Numbered from the stretch's first letter, positions 53,027 through 62,112 are shown. The stretch: 64,000 bases of DNA from Phenylobacterium sp. SCN 70-31 (GCF_001724605.1 NZ_MEEX01000006.1:124001-188000), one strand, 5' to 3'. The notes: generated from the sequence alone by a model not told the origin. Translations and numbers: made by a program.

Positions 53027-54655
53027 TCACCTTCGCCCGTCCTCCAGCACGAAGCCGGCGCCGCGGTCGGCGATCATGATGGTCGGGGTGTTGGTGTTGC
53101 CGGAGGTGATGGTGGGCATCACCGAGGCGTCGATGACGCGGAGCCCCTGAAGGCCCATCACCCGGAGGCGCGCGTCCACGACCGCCAGCGGGTCGGACTC
53201 CAACCCCATCTTGGCCGTGCCCACGGGGTGGAAGATCGTGGTTCCGATCTCGCCCGCCGCCTTCGCCAGGGATGCGTCGTCGTCGCCCACGGCCGGTCCG
53301 GGCAGGTGCTCCCGTGGAGCGAACGGGGCCATCGCCGGCTGGGCCATCAGCCGGCGGGTCACCCGGATGGCGTCCGCCGCCACCCTCCGGTCCTCGTCGG
53401 TGTCCAGGTAGTTCGGCGCGATCCGGGGCGCGTCGGCCGCATCGCCCGAGCGCAGCCGGATCGTCCCGCGTGAGGTGGGCCGCAGATTGCACGCCGCCAC
53501 CGTCACCGCCGGGAAGCGGTGGAGGGGCTCGCCGAACCGGTCCAGCGACAGCGGCTGGACGTGGAACTGGATGTTGGGTCGCTCGTGGTCTGGCGACGAG
53601 ACGGTGAAGATGCCGAGCTGCGAGGGAGCCATGGTCAGCGGGCCCGTGCGGAACAGGGCGTACTCCGCGCCCATCAGCCCGCGCGTGATCAGGTTGTGGT
53701 AGCGCTCGTTCAGCGTCGGCACGCCGCTGACCCGATAGATGGCCCGCTGCTGGAGATGGTCCTGCAGGTTGCGTCCCACGCCGGGGCGGTCCAGCATGAC
53801 CTGGACGCCGCTTTCCGCCAACCAGTCGCGCGGCCCGACGCCCGAGAGTTGAAGGATCTGGGTCGAGCCGATCGAGCCGGCCGACAGGATCACCTCGCGC
53901 CCCGCCCGGGCGGTGGCCCGCCCGCCCGGCCCTCGCCAGGCGACCCCCGTCGCGCGTCGTCCGTCGAACAGCACGCGCTCCACCTGGACGCCGGTCACGA
54001 GGCGAAGGTTCGACCGCTTGAGCGCCGGCGCCAGGAACCCCTTCGCCGCAGACCATCGCAGGCCGCGTCGCTGGTTCACGTGGAACAGGCCGACGCCCGT
54101 ATTGTCGCCCGTGTTGAAGTCCGGCGTGGATGGCACGCCCATTTCGTTGGCCGCGCGTGCGATGGCGTCCAGCACCGCCCACCGCACGCGGGGAGGCTCG
54201 ACCCGCCATTCGCCGCCCACGGCATGATGCTCGCTCTCGCCCAGGAAATGGTCGTCGAGCCGCCGGAACGCCGGCCGCACGTCGTCCCAGCCCCAGCCGG
54301 GCAACCCCAACTGCCGCCAGTGGTCGTAGTCGGCGGCCTGGCCGCGCATGGAGATCATGGCGTTGATGGCCGAGGAGCCGCCCACCACCTTGCCCCGCGG
54401 GTACTTCAGCGCGCGCCCGTTCAGCCCCGGTTCGGGCTCGGTCTCGAACAGCCAGTCCGAGCGTGGGTCGCCGATGGCGAACAGATAGCCGACCGGGATG
54501 TGAAACCAGATCCAGTCGTCCCGCCCGCCCGCTTCCAGAAGCAGCACCCGGTTGCGCGGGTCGGCGGACAGGCGGTTGGCGACGACACATCCGGCCGATC
54601 CGGCGCCCACCACGATGTAGTCGTACTCGCCGTCGAGGGAATCCGCCTGAGCCAT
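53027..54655 (-). CDS. GMC-family FAD oxidoreductase (choline dehydrogenase-like)
   Basis: A 542-residue flavoenzyme with the N-terminal FAD fold YIVVGAGSAGCVVANRLSAD, GMC signature 1 in YPRGKVVGGSSAINAMISMR and signature 2 in SAGSIGSTQILQLSGVGP. The C-terminus has HPVGTAKMG with the active-site His and NTNTPTIMIADRGA. It oxidises an alcohol; BetA-like annotation is common, but the substrate is not established. Downstream of the PLP aminotransferase gene in the same direction (66 bp). Confidence 0.9.
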   Translation of the reverse strand: MAQADSLDGEYDYIVVGAGSAGCVVANRLSADPRNRVLLLEAGGRDDWIWFHIPVGYLFAIGDPRSDWLFETEPEPGLNGRALKYPRGKVVGGSSAINAMISMRGQAADYDHWRQLGLPGWGWDDVRPAFRRLDDHFLGESEHHAVGGEWRVEPPRVRWAVLDAIARAANEMGVPSTPDFNTGDNTGVGLFHVNQRRGLRWSAAKGFLAPALKRSNLRLVTGVQVERVLFDGRRATGVAWRGPGGRATARAGREVILSAGSIGSTQILQLSGVGPRDWLAESGVQVMLDRPGVGRNLQDHLQQRAIYRVSGVPTLNERYHNLITRGLMGAEYALFRTGPLTMAPSQLGIFTVSSPDHERPNIQFHVQPLSLDRFGEPLHRFPAVTVAACNLRPTSRGTIRLRSGDAADAPRIAPNYLDTDEDRRVAADAIRVTRRLMAQPAMAPFAPREHLPGPAVGDDDASLAKAAGEIGTTIFHPVGTAKMGLESDPLAVVDARLRVMGLQGLRVIDASVMPTITSGNTNTPTIMIADRGAGFVLEDGRR

Positions 54656-54721
54656 CGGTCGTTCATGCGCGAAACGGGTCGCCGTCGCCAGTCCTGTCCC
54701 GCCCGTCCCGTCGTGCGGAGG

Positions 54722-55915
54722 TCAGCCGGCTGCGCGCAGGCGAGGGGCTACACGGGCGGCGATGGCCCGGCCCAGGCGGCGCACGCCTTCGTCGATCACC
54801 TCGGGTGAAGGCAGCGAGAAGCTGAGCCGCAGCGAGGCCGCGCGCGGCGCCGTGGCGAAGAACGGCGCGCCGGGCACGAAGGCGACCCGTTCCTCGGTCA
54901 GCGCGGCCTCCAGCAGCATCGCCCCGTCGAGGCCGTCGGGAAGCTCGACCCAGGTGAACATGCCGCCCCGGGGCGAGGTCCACGTCACCCCCATCGGCAT
55001 ATGCCGCGACAGCGCCTGTTGCATCGCTTCCGAGCGTGCGGCGTAGGCGACCCGCAGACGCCGCAGGTGCGCCTCGTAGTCGCCCTCCAGCAGGCGGGCC
55101 GTCACGATCTGGTTGATGGTCGAAGCGTGAAGGTCGGCGCCCTGCTTCAGCAGGATCAGCCGTTCGATCACCGCCCGCGGCGCGCACACCCAGCCCAGGC
55201 GCAGGCCGGGCGAGAGGGTCTTGGAGAAGGTGCCGCAGTAGAGCGTGCGTCCCGCCTCGACCGAGCCGCTACGCGCGGCGTCCAGCGCCAGGATCGAGGG
55301 AAGCTCGCCGTCCCCGAACCGGAGGTCGCGATAGGCCGCATCCTCGACGATCGTCAGGCCGTGGTCATGGGCCAGGTCCAGCAGTCGCTCGCGCCCGGCG
55401 AGGTCGAGACTCCGGCCGGTGGGGTTGGCGAAGTCGGGGACCACATAGGCCAGCCGCGCCCCCGGCCGCGTGTCGCCGTCGAGATCGGCGTAGGCGGGTT
55501 CGCAGGCGTTGAAGGCTCCCAGGGCGCCCATGTAGGTGGGGCGCTCCACCAGGACCGTGTCGCCGGGGTTCAGGAACAGCCGGCCGATCAGGTCCAGGGC
55601 CTGCTGCGAGCCGGTGGTGATCAGGACGTTGTCCGCACCGCATGGCGCGCCCGACGCGGCCATCCGCGCCGCGATCCATTCGCGCAGCTCGGGCAGGCCT
55701 TCGGTCACCGAATACTGCAACGCCCGCCCCCCGATCTCGGCCGCCGCCTCGGCGAACAGCGCGCTCATCCGTTCGGCGGGGAAGAGTTGGGGATCGGGGA
55801 TGCCGCCGGCGAACGAGATGACGTCGGGTTGATCCAGGAGCTTGAGCAACTCGCGGATCTCGGAGGCGCGCACGCGCGTCATCCGGTGGCTGAAACGGTC
55901 GGTCCAGATGTTCAT
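54722..55915 (-). CDS. PLP-dependent aminotransferase (2-aminoadipate/MocR-like fold)
   Basis: A 397-residue fold-type I aminotransferase without a DNA-binding domain. PLP-binding features are TTGSQQALDLIGRLF, DFANPTGRSL, the conserved DAAY and the Schiff-base Lys232 in TFSKTLSPGLRLGW. The nearest well-known relatives are 2-aminoadipate aminotransferase and valine-pyruvate-type enzymes. It may share a transcript with the GMC oxidoreductase gene. Confidence 0.88.
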   Translation of the reverse strand: MNIWTDRFSHRMTRVRASEIRELLKLLDQPDVISFAGGIPDPQLFPAERMSALFAEAAAEIGGRALQYSVTEGLPELREWIAARMAASGAPCGADNVLITTGSQQALDLIGRLFLNPGDTVLVERPTYMGALGAFNACEPAYADLDGDTRPGARLAYVVPDFANPTGRSLDLAGRERLLDLAHDHGLTIVEDAAYRDLRFGDGELPSILALDAARSGSVEAGRTLYCGTFSKTLSPGLRLGWVCAPRAVIERLILLKQGADLHASTINQIVTARLLEGDYEAHLRRLRVAYAARSEAMQQALSRHMPMGVTWTSPRGGMFTWVELPDGLDGAMLLEAALTEERVAFVPGAPFFATAPRAASLRLSFSLPSPEVIDEGVRRLGRAIAARVAPRLRAAG

Positions 55916-56161
55916 CGAAAGTCTCCATCGGCGTGTTGCGGATGGAGAGGTCGCCCGGCCGATCCATCCGCGTGTGGCGGGGATCGTCGGGCGGTGGCGG
56001 CGGATCAGCCGCGCATGGCCTCGCAGACCCCCGTAAGGGGGGCGGCTACCTGCGAAGACTGCGGGGTCCGGCGGCTCATGACGCAGGCCTTGTAGCAGGG
56101 CGGTCGCGGCCTGTCAGGCGCCGCTTCGGTGGGATTGGCCTTCCATCCCTGGCGGGCCGCC

Positions 56162-56707
56162 CTATGACGGCGCGCGGTCGGCCCGCAACAGCGCCAGGGC
56201 CTCGGCCTGCTGGCGGATGATGTCGAGCAACTCTTGCTCGCGCAGGGCGTCCACCTTGTCGTGCAGGTGCATGATCTCGAGTTCCGCCCGCAGGTTGACC
56301 AGGTAGTCGTGCTCGGCCGCCTTGCGGTCGCGCTGGGCGGCGCGGTTCTGGCTCATCATGATGATCGGCGCCTGGATCGCCGCCAGGGTGGACAGCATCA
56401 GATTCAGGAAGATGAAGGGATAGGGATCGAACGACAGGCCGAAACCCTTCGTGAGGACGTTCCAGGCCATCCAGCCCAGCAGCGCCACCGCGAAGCCTAT
56501 GATGAAGCCCCAGGAGCCGCCGATGTCGGCCACCCGGTCGGCCAGCCGTTCGCCGCGGGAACGTTCGTCCACCTTGAGTCGTCCATCGACCTCGGTAGGG
56601 GCTTCGGTGGCGATGAGGTCGATCACGCTGCGCTGGACGTCGGTGAGGTCCTTGTAGGCGCAGGAGAGCAGGTCGTGGGAGAGCTGTTCGCGGGCGTCCG
56701 GCTTCAT
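56162..56707 (-). CDS. DUF1003 membrane protein
   Basis: A 181-residue protein with two membrane segments (GFIIGFAVALLGWMAWNVL and PFIFLNLMLSTLAAIQAPII) and the DUF1003 hallmark MMSQNRAAQRDRKAAEHDY. The soluble tail is helical. Function unknown; some relatives are linked to metal or CsbD-type stress. The ATG at 56707 gives the family N-terminus. It is divergent from the SDR gene by 53 bp. Confidence 0.9.
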   Translation of the reverse strand: MKPDAREQLSHDLLSCAYKDLTDVQRSVIDLIATEAPTEVDGRLKVDERSRGERLADRVADIGGSWGFIIGFAVALLGWMAWNVLTKGFGLSFDPYPFIFLNLMLSTLAAIQAPIIMMSQNRAAQRDRKAAEHDYLVNLRAELEIMHLHDKVDALREQELLDIIRQQAEALALLRADRAPS

Positions 56708-56760
56708 TCGCGTCTTCCCTGGGCGTATTCGGAGACTCAGGAGCGTTACGGGAGATCGCG

Positions 56761-57585
56761 ATGACGGCAAGCGGCAAGGCTCAGGCCGACGGGCGCAAGA
56801 CCGTCTTCATCACCGGCGCGGCCAGCGGTATCGGCCTGGCGGCCGCGAGGCGGTTCGCCGCCGCCGGCTGGTTCGTGGGTCTTGCCGACATCGACGTGAA
56901 GGGCCTGGCCGGGGCGCTGGCCGCCATCGGCCCGGACAACGGCGTCGTCTGCAACCTCGACGTCCGCCATCGCAGCGGCTGGAAGCGCGAACTGGCGGCG
57001 TTCGCCCGGGCCACGGGCGGGCGTCTGGACGTGCTGGTCAACAACGCCGGGGTCGCCCGCGGCGGCTATCTCGAGGCGCAGAGCGCCGATGACGTGGACC
57101 TCCAGCTCGATGTGAACATCAAGGGCGTTATCAACGGTTGCCAGGCCGCCTTCGACCTGCTGGCCGGCACGCCGGGCGCGCTGGTGGTCAACGTGGCTTC
57201 GGTGGCGGGGGTGGTGGCGCCGCCTCGAATGGCCGTCTACGCCGCCACCAAGTTCGCCGTGCGCGGTCTGTCCGAGGCGTTGGAGGCCGAGTTCGCCAGG
57301 ATCGGCGTGGGCGTGCGCTGCATCATGCCCTGGTTCGTCGACACGCCGCTGCTCGACAAGGCGCGTTTCTCAGGGAACGAGGACCTGCGCGTATCGCTCC
57401 GCCATCAGAAGGTGCCGATCTACCCGGTCGAGGACGTGACCGAGGCGATCTGGGCGGCCGTGACGGGACCGCGGCGCACGCTGCATCATCTGGTCGGCGC
57501 CCAGGCTCGGCGGGTCGGCTTCCTGAGCCGATTTGCGCCCCGCTTCGTCAGGTCGCGCCTGAGCCGGCAGGTTGAGGCGATGTGA
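56761..57585 (+). CDS. short-chain dehydrogenase/reductase
   Basis: A 274-residue SDR with TGAASGIGLAAARRFAAAG, NNAGVARGGYLE, and the catalytic Tyr/Lys in VYAATKFAVRGLSEAL. The C-terminal basic tail (RFAPRFVRSRLSRQ) suggests association with a membrane surface. Substrate unknown. Its last 38 bp overlap the convergent SleB-type gene. Confidence 0.88.
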   Translation: MTASGKAQADGRKTVFITGAASGIGLAAARRFAAAGWFVGLADIDVKGLAGALAAIGPDNGVVCNLDVRHRSGWKRELAAFARATGGRLDVLVNNAGVARGGYLEAQSADDVDLQLDVNIKGVINGCQAAFDLLAGTPGALVVNVASVAGVVAPPRMAVYAATKFAVRGLSEALEAEFARIGVGVRCIMPWFVDTPLLDKARFSGNEDLRVSLRHQKVPIYPVEDVTEAIWAAVTGPRRTLHHLVGAQARRVGFLSRFAPRFVRSRLSRQVEAM

Positions 57586-58570
57586 GGCGCGCTTCCTCGG
57601 TGGCGGCCGGCGCGGGCGGGCTGGGCGCCGGCGTTCGAACCGGAGGCGAGGCCGCGGCCGGAGCCGGTGGCGCGATCGTCTTCGCCTTCGCCTCTCGAGC
57701 GACCTCCGGCGGTTTGGGCTCGGTCGGCTTCGCGGGGTCTTTCGGCGCAGGCCGGGCTTCCAGGGACGCCTCGATGGCGGACTCCAGCGTGCTGGCGAGG
57801 ACCAGGTCCGGCGCGCGGACGCTCGTAGCCGCTGTCATCACAGCCCGGTCGATCGTCGATGGCGACGGCCCGTTCCGCGCCACACGATAAGGCGCGAACC
57901 GGTAGAAGACATGGGCGCCCACGTTGGCCACCCGCAACATCTGCGGGGCCCAGACCGGCGAGACGGCGGTCGTATGGAAGTGTGTGGCGGCCCCGATGTC
58001 GGCCTGGATCACGCCGGCCAGGGCCCGGGTGGCCACGGCGCGCGCGCGATCCCAGGCCAGGGGCTCGCGGGGCCTGCGGGCGGAGCCGTCGCAGGCGAAG
58101 CTGAACTGGCAGCCTTTGCGCCCGGCTCCCTGGTAGACGACGGCGCAGACCGAGCCTGGAAACGCCGGGTGTTTCACGCGGTTCAGAACCACCTGGGCCA
58201 CGGCCGCCTGGCCGCGATCGCTCTCGCCGCGGGCCTCATAGTAGACGGCGCTGGTCAGGCACTCCAGTTCGCTGCGGCGGGTCGGGCCCGGCCGCGCCTC
58301 GCCGGCGGGCCCGGACTCGACCGCGTCCGCGCCGAACGTAAGGCCGTATATCGCAAGGCCGGCGCCGAGGCCGGGCGCCTCCGGTGGTTCGCCCGCGTAT
58401 CCGCTGGCCGCCGCATGGGTCAGCTCGCGGGCGTAGGCGTAGTCGGCCGTGCGATCCACGAGGCCGAAGAGAAGGAATGCGGCGCCCAGGCCCAGGCCCA
58501 TGCCTGCGCCCGCCAAAGCGGCGCCCAGCGGCGCACGCCGGTCGGCGCGCGCCAGGAATCCAAAATGCAA
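57548..58570 (-). CDS. SleB-type cell wall hydrolase
   Basis: A 340-residue envelope protein with an N-terminal membrane segment (about 16-38) and a Hydrolase_2/SleB domain (about 105-230): ECLTSAVYYEARGESDRGQA with the catalytic Glu, AQVVLNRVKHPAFPGSVCAV, and THFHTTAVSPVWAPQM. A long Pro/Ala-rich tail covers the last 80 residues. It probably cleaves peptidoglycan during growth or remodelling. Confidence 0.9.
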   Translation of the reverse strand: MHFGFLARADRRAPLGAALAGAGMGLGLGAAFLLFGLVDRTADYAYARELTHAAASGYAGEPPEAPGLGAGLAIYGLTFGADAVESGPAGEARPGPTRRSELECLTSAVYYEARGESDRGQAAVAQVVLNRVKHPAFPGSVCAVVYQGAGRKGCQFSFACDGSARRPREPLAWDRARAVATRALAGVIQADIGAATHFHTTAVSPVWAPQMLRVANVGAHVFYRFAPYRVARNGPSPSTIDRAVMTAATSVRAPDLVLASTLESAIEASLEARPAPKDPAKPTEPKPPEVAREAKAKTIAPPAPAAASPPVRTPAPSPPAPAATEEARLTSPQPAGSGAT

Positions 58571-58985
58571 AACTGACGGTCCTCAGCGGCGAGGGCGTCT
58601 GCGCCCCCCAACCTCACCTGTCGCCCCGGAAGCCCCTGCTCATGCTGGCAGCGTCCGCCGGCAGGCCTGGTCCCCGAGATCCGTTGTGGGGGCAGGCGAC
58701 GGCAAATGGTGAAGGCCGTATGAATGACCGAAGGGTGCTTGGCAACACTTTTTTGCGTCGCAGCATTAACGCCGCCGGATCCTCTGGTTCCGGGTGAGAT
58801 CGTGTGGCGACGTCAGGCTCCTGTAAACCCGAAAGAATTCGCCCCGGTTCCCGGTATGGGGGTATTCTTCTGTGTTAACGTCCGTCTATTCCTCAGTCTG
58901 TTCGCATTAACCTTGGCTACCAACCGGGTGAGCTTGCAAGGAACCGTTCTCGCTGTCGCATGTTCTGTACGGCGGAGGTTCCCAC
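58571..58985. other. 415-bp stretch without a convincing gene
   Basis: Open frames here lack ribosome-binding sites and protein-like composition. It contains three TTAAC motifs (near 58769, 58879 and 58909), the last being TTAACC; these could be CtrA half sites but no pair has the N7 spacing. A TGGC...TTGC pair near 58740 has the wrong spacing for sigma-54. The stretch probably holds the promoter and leader of the small lipoprotein gene that follows. Confidence 0.5.
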
Positions 58986-59165
58986 ATGATCACCCCGAAG
59001 CTTCTGATCCCGCTCGCCGCCGCCTTTGCTCTCGCCGCCTGCGGCCATAACGTCGAACAGCGCGCCGCTACGGGGGCCGTGGCCGGGGCCGTGGTGGGAG
59101 GCCCTGTCGGCGCCGCCGCCGGCGCAGCGGCCGGAACCGCGGTCAGCAAGACCGTCGATCGTTGA
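58986..59165 (+). CDS. 59-residue glycine-zipper lipoprotein
   Basis: ATG with GGAGG seven bases upstream. The product begins MITPKLLIPLAAAFALAACG, a lipoprotein signal with Cys19, and the mature part has a glycine-zipper stretch (GAVAGAVVGGPVGAAAGAAA). Small lipoproteins of this sort are common in the outer envelope of proteobacteria; the role is unknown. Confidence 0.8.
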   Translation: MITPKLLIPLAAAFALAACGHNVEQRAATGAVAGAVVGGPVGAAAGAAAGTAVSKTVDR

Positions 59166-59239
59166 GCTGATTGCGGCGTGTCGCCGCATCTGGCGTGCGA
59201 CTTGCTGCGTATCCCGGGAGAACTTCAGGAGAGCGCAGG

Positions 59240-59323
59240 ATGCGCCACATCATGATCGCCCTCGCCACTCTGATCGGAGTGCTGCTGGTGGCCGCCAACG
59301 CGGCGAACGGCGCCTTCCACTAA
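59240..59323 (+). CDS. 27-residue hydrophobic peptide
   Basis: Starts at an ATG with AGGAGA about eight bases upstream, 74 bp after the small lipoprotein gene. The sequence MRHIMIALATLIGVLLVAAN with a seven-residue tail is essentially one membrane segment or a signal peptide. It could be a membrane micropeptide. Support is the ribosome-binding site and composition only. Confidence 0.45.
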   Translation: MRHIMIALATLIGVLLVAANAANGAFH

Positions 59324-59408
59324 GGGACCCGCTGGGCCGTCGGGATCGTTACGCGGCTCGGACCGCGCGCGGATCGTTCGCCACGGCGCCCGGAGGTCGC
59401 CGAGGGGC

Positions 59409-60317
59409 TCAGGCTCCGATCGGGTTGCGCGGATCGAGGGGCAGGCCCTGGGCCTGGCGGCGCTTCAGCAGGCGAAGCCAACCGTGGAAGGCCTCGCAGT
59501 CCAGGCCGTGCATCATCAGCCGGTAGCCGGCCTGCCAGGTCGACAGCGGCACCAGGGGATGGCCGTTCTTGACGAAGGCCATGTGGTAGTCCGCGCCCAG
59601 GATCTTGCCGATGTAGATGGCGACCGTTTCGTCCAGTTGCAGGCTGTTGGACGCCCGGATGAAGTCGGCGCGCGGCAGCATGAGCGCATAGAGCGGGGTG
59701 TAGACCTCGATGGCGGTCTGCGCGTCGGCGAAGTTCAGCGGACCGTCCGGAAGCGGCGCCAGATCGAACGGCTCGTCCGAGATCATGGAGAAGTCCACAC
59801 GCTCGACCGGAACCAGGTCCCGTCCCTGCGCCCGCAGCGAGGCGTTGAGCTGGATGATGAAGTTGAAGACGTTCAGGTCGTGCTGGAGGAAGACGTTGGC
59901 CTCTAGGTCCTTCAGCGTCCGTGGCCGCAACGGAACGGTCTCCACCTCGACAGGTCCTGCGTTGGCCTTGATGAACGCCAGCAGTTCGGTGCCGATGTGG
60001 AAGTGGCGCAGGATCAGCATGTTGGCGTCCGGGGTGCAGAACACCTTGAGACCCCAGTGGATCAATCGGTGCAGCGTCCCGTTCAGGTTGGGATGATGCG
60101 GCGAGATCCCGCGGAGCAGCTTCACCAGCAGGAAGAAGGCGAACACCGCCGGCCGGACGACCGGGAACATCCAGCGGCGCGACCAACTCCGGTTGCCGCG
60201 CAGCAGGGCCGTCTTCGCCACCGGATCAATGGGCAGGGAATTGTCGAGGTAGAGAGCCAGCCAGGGGTCCGGATCGCGGGGATCGTAGGACGCGATGTCG
60301 AAGTCGCGGTCGCTCAC
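59409..60317 (-). CDS. 302-residue protein (DUF6999-like) in ketosynthase operon
   Basis: Starts at a GTG that overlaps the stop of the preceding gene (GTGA), with GAGGAGA upstream. The N-terminus reads VSDRDFDIASYDPRDPDPWL. A hydrophobic segment (about 52-68, VVRPAVFAFFLLVKLL) is followed by a His-rich stretch (SPHHPNLNGTLHRLIHWG ... LRHFHIGTELL), then a mixed fold. From memory it resembles a family (DUF6999) that accompanies ketosynthases and diiron proteins; I cannot verify that. The histidines suggest a metal-binding membrane-associated enzyme. It is the last gene of a tightly coupled three-gene operon. Confidence 0.65.
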   Translation of the reverse strand: MSDRDFDIASYDPRDPDPWLALYLDNSLPIDPVAKTALLRGNRSWSRRWMFPVVRPAVFAFFLLVKLLRGISPHHPNLNGTLHRLIHWGLKVFCTPDANMLILRHFHIGTELLAFIKANAGPVEVETVPLRPRTLKDLEANVFLQHDLNVFNFIIQLNASLRAQGRDLVPVERVDFSMISDEPFDLAPLPDGPLNFADAQTAIEVYTPLYALMLPRADFIRASNSLQLDETVAIYIGKILGADYHMAFVKNGHPLVPLSTWQAGYRLMMHGLDCEAFHGWLRLLKRRQAQGLPLDPRNPIGA

Positions 60318-60979
60318 GCCACGATCTCCTCGATCTGCAGGGCGTAGAGCCGCGCCGTGACCTCGGCGGTCCGGACGATGCGGGCCGCCACCGCCGGATC
60401 GGGCAGCACCAGACCCAGCATCGCCTCGAATTCCTGGATGTGATCGGCGTCGTTCTCGCCGTGATACAGCAGGAACCGCACCGCCTCCTCGGGCAGGCCC
60501 AGCCGGTCGCGGACCAGGGCGCCCCATTCGGCCGCCTTGATCGAGCCCAGTCCCTCGACGATCCACATGGCGCCCAGCAGGCCGAAGGGATCGGGCTTCG
60601 ACGCCTCGTGGAACATCCAGGCGGACAGCGCCTCGGAGCCGATGTTCTTGGGGGCCGTCTCGATCGTCTCGCGTGCGCCGCCGGTCGCCACGTAGTCGGC
60701 GTCCAGCAGCCGGAAGTCGCGGTGTTCGGTCACGGCGTGACGCATCAGTGTCGAGCGCAGTTCCAGGTGATCCTCGCCGATATTGGACGCCGCGCGCGAC
60801 ATCCAGAGTGCGCCGTCCTTCACCTGCTGGCGCAGGCCGATCAGGAAGGCCCGGTAGTCGTCCAGGGTGAACCGGCCCCGCGTCAGGCGGCGGATCAGCG
60901 GTGTCGCCTCCAGCCGCCCCTCGAAGTCGGCGAACACCACCGCCAGACGGCGCAGGACGTCGGCCACGTCGTCGCTCAT
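60314..60979 (-). CDS. haem-oxygenase-like diiron (iron-containing redox) enzyme
   Basis: A 221-residue all-helical protein of the TenA/haem-oxygenase-like superfamily. Candidate metal ligands are His81, Glu85 and His86 in MRHAVTEHRDF, Glu142 in WIVEGLGS, and His173, Asp177 and His180 in YHGENDADHIQEFE. This is the spacing expected of haem-oxygenase-like diiron oxidases, which oxidise or cleave small acids. The ATG at 60979 overlaps the ketosynthase stop (ATGA) and has GGAGG upstream; its own stop overlaps the GTG of the next gene. It probably acts on the ketosynthase product. Confidence 0.78.
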   Translation of the reverse strand: MSDDVADVLRRLAVVFADFEGRLEATPLIRRLTRGRFTLDDYRAFLIGLRQQVKDGALWMSRAASNIGEDHLELRSTLMRHAVTEHRDFRLLDADYVATGGARETIETAPKNIGSEALSAWMFHEASKPDPFGLLGAMWIVEGLGSIKAAEWGALVRDRLGLPEEAVRFLLYHGENDADHIQEFEAMLGLVLPDPAVAARIVRTAEVTARLYALQIEEIVA

Positions 60980-62112
60980 ACGGCCTCCAGCAGCATGAAG
61001 CCCACGAACGCCCGGCCGCTCTCGGGCACCACGCACAGCACGGTCTCGCCACGCTTCAGCCGCCCGGACTTCAGGAACGCATCCAGCATCACCCAGATCG
61101 AGGCCGAGCCGACATTGCCTACGGTGGCCAGGTTGGAGAACCACTTCTCCTCGGGGATCATGCCGGCCGTCTTCTCCAGCAGGCCCACGATCTCCTCGCG
61201 CAGCGAACGCGCCGAGTAGTGGCAGAGCAGATGGTCAACCTCCGCCGGCCGTATGCGGCCCCGGTCCACCTTTTCCAGATAGACGCCCACCCAGGCCCGG
61301 ATCACCCGCTTCAGCAGCTCGAAATCCTGGAGCAGCGCCACCGCGCCGGCTGCGTGCGCCGCGGCGGGGCCGGCGTGGCTCCAGGTCGCCAGGGGATCGG
61401 CGCGATCCTCCACGGCGGCGCCCGCCCACATGCAGGGGTCGAACCGCCCCGCCAGCGACACCAGGTCGATGAACCGGACCTTGAGCGACAGGCCCTCGGG
61501 CCGCGGCCGAGGCTCCATCACCACAGCGCCGGCGCCGTCCGAAAGCGTGAAGCGCAGGTAGTCGGCCTCGGCCCTCAGGCGCCCCTTGGCGTCGACCAGC
61601 GCCGTGCCTTCGTAGAATTCGGGCCGGAACCACCGCGACGAGAATTCCCCGGCGCATGCCGCCACCACCTCGTGCTCGCCGGCCCGCACCTGGAGCCAGG
61701 CCGACTTGGCCGCCATCAGCGACGATCCGCAGACGGACTGGAAGCTGGCGATCTCCAGCGGGCCGCCGCCCAGTTCGCCATGGACCGCCGCGGCGTGGCC
61801 CGGCACGAGATAGTCGCCCTGGGTCGTAGCCGTGGCCAGGAAGCGGAGGTCGCCCCGCCCCAGCCCCGCCGCCTCAAGCGCGCCGCGCACGGCCTCGGCG
61901 CACATGCCGGCGTTGGAGGCCATCGGCCTGCCGTCGGTGTCCAGGGCGTAGTGCCGCGTCTCCACGCCGTTCCAGCGCAGGGCGCGGCGGCCCAGCAGGC
62001 TGTCGCGCCCGCCGATCCGGCCCAGATGGTCCTCCATCCGGTCCACGCCCACGGGCGGACCCGGCAGGAACGCGCCTGCGCCTGTGATGAACGCGTCCCG
62101 AAGCACCGACAT
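60976..62112 (-). CDS. beta-ketoacyl synthase III (FabH-like)
   Basis: A 378-residue thiolase-fold condensing enzyme. The active Cys128 is in FQSVCGSSLMAA, the His in LLCHYSARSL and the Asn in ATVGNVGSASIW, the Cys-His-Asn triad of KAS III. It is longer than housekeeping FabH (about 320) and the fab/plsX neighbours are absent, so a role in a special lipid or secondary metabolite is more likely. It is the first of three overlapping genes. Confidence 0.85.
   Translation of the reverse strand: MSVLRDAFITGAGAFLPGPPVGVDRMEDHLGRIGGRDSLLGRRALRWNGVETRHYALDTDGRPMASNAGMCAEAVRGALEAAGLGRGDLRFLATATTQGDYLVPGHAAAVHGELGGGPLEIASFQSVCGSSLMAAKSAWLQVRAGEHEVVAACAGEFSSRWFRPEFYEGTALVDAKGRLRAEADYLRFTLSDGAGAVVMEPRPRPEGLSLKVRFIDLVSLAGRFDPCMWAGAAVEDRADPLATWSHAGPAAAHAAGAVALLQDFELLKRVIRAWVGVYLEKVDRGRIRPAEVDHLLCHYSARSLREEIVGLLEKTAGMIPEEKWFSNLATVGNVGSASIWVMLDAFLKSGRLKRGETVLCVVPESGRAFVGFMLLEAV

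Noticed and set aside
56005..56079. 24-codon minus-strand ORF with a C5/G5 hairpin upstream of the aminotransferase gene, as a leader peptide
   Set aside because: It contains no run of regulatory codons, the hairpin is short, and no competing structure or T-run is seen.
58740..58756. TGGCAACACTTTTTTGC as a sigma-54 promoter
   Set aside because: GG and GC are 14 bp apart instead of 12, so it does not fit the invariant spacing.
58724..59050. 108-codon plus-strand frame before the small lipoprotein
   Set aside because: No ribosome-binding site, Cys/Arg-rich random-looking sequence, and it runs out of frame into the small lipoprotein gene.
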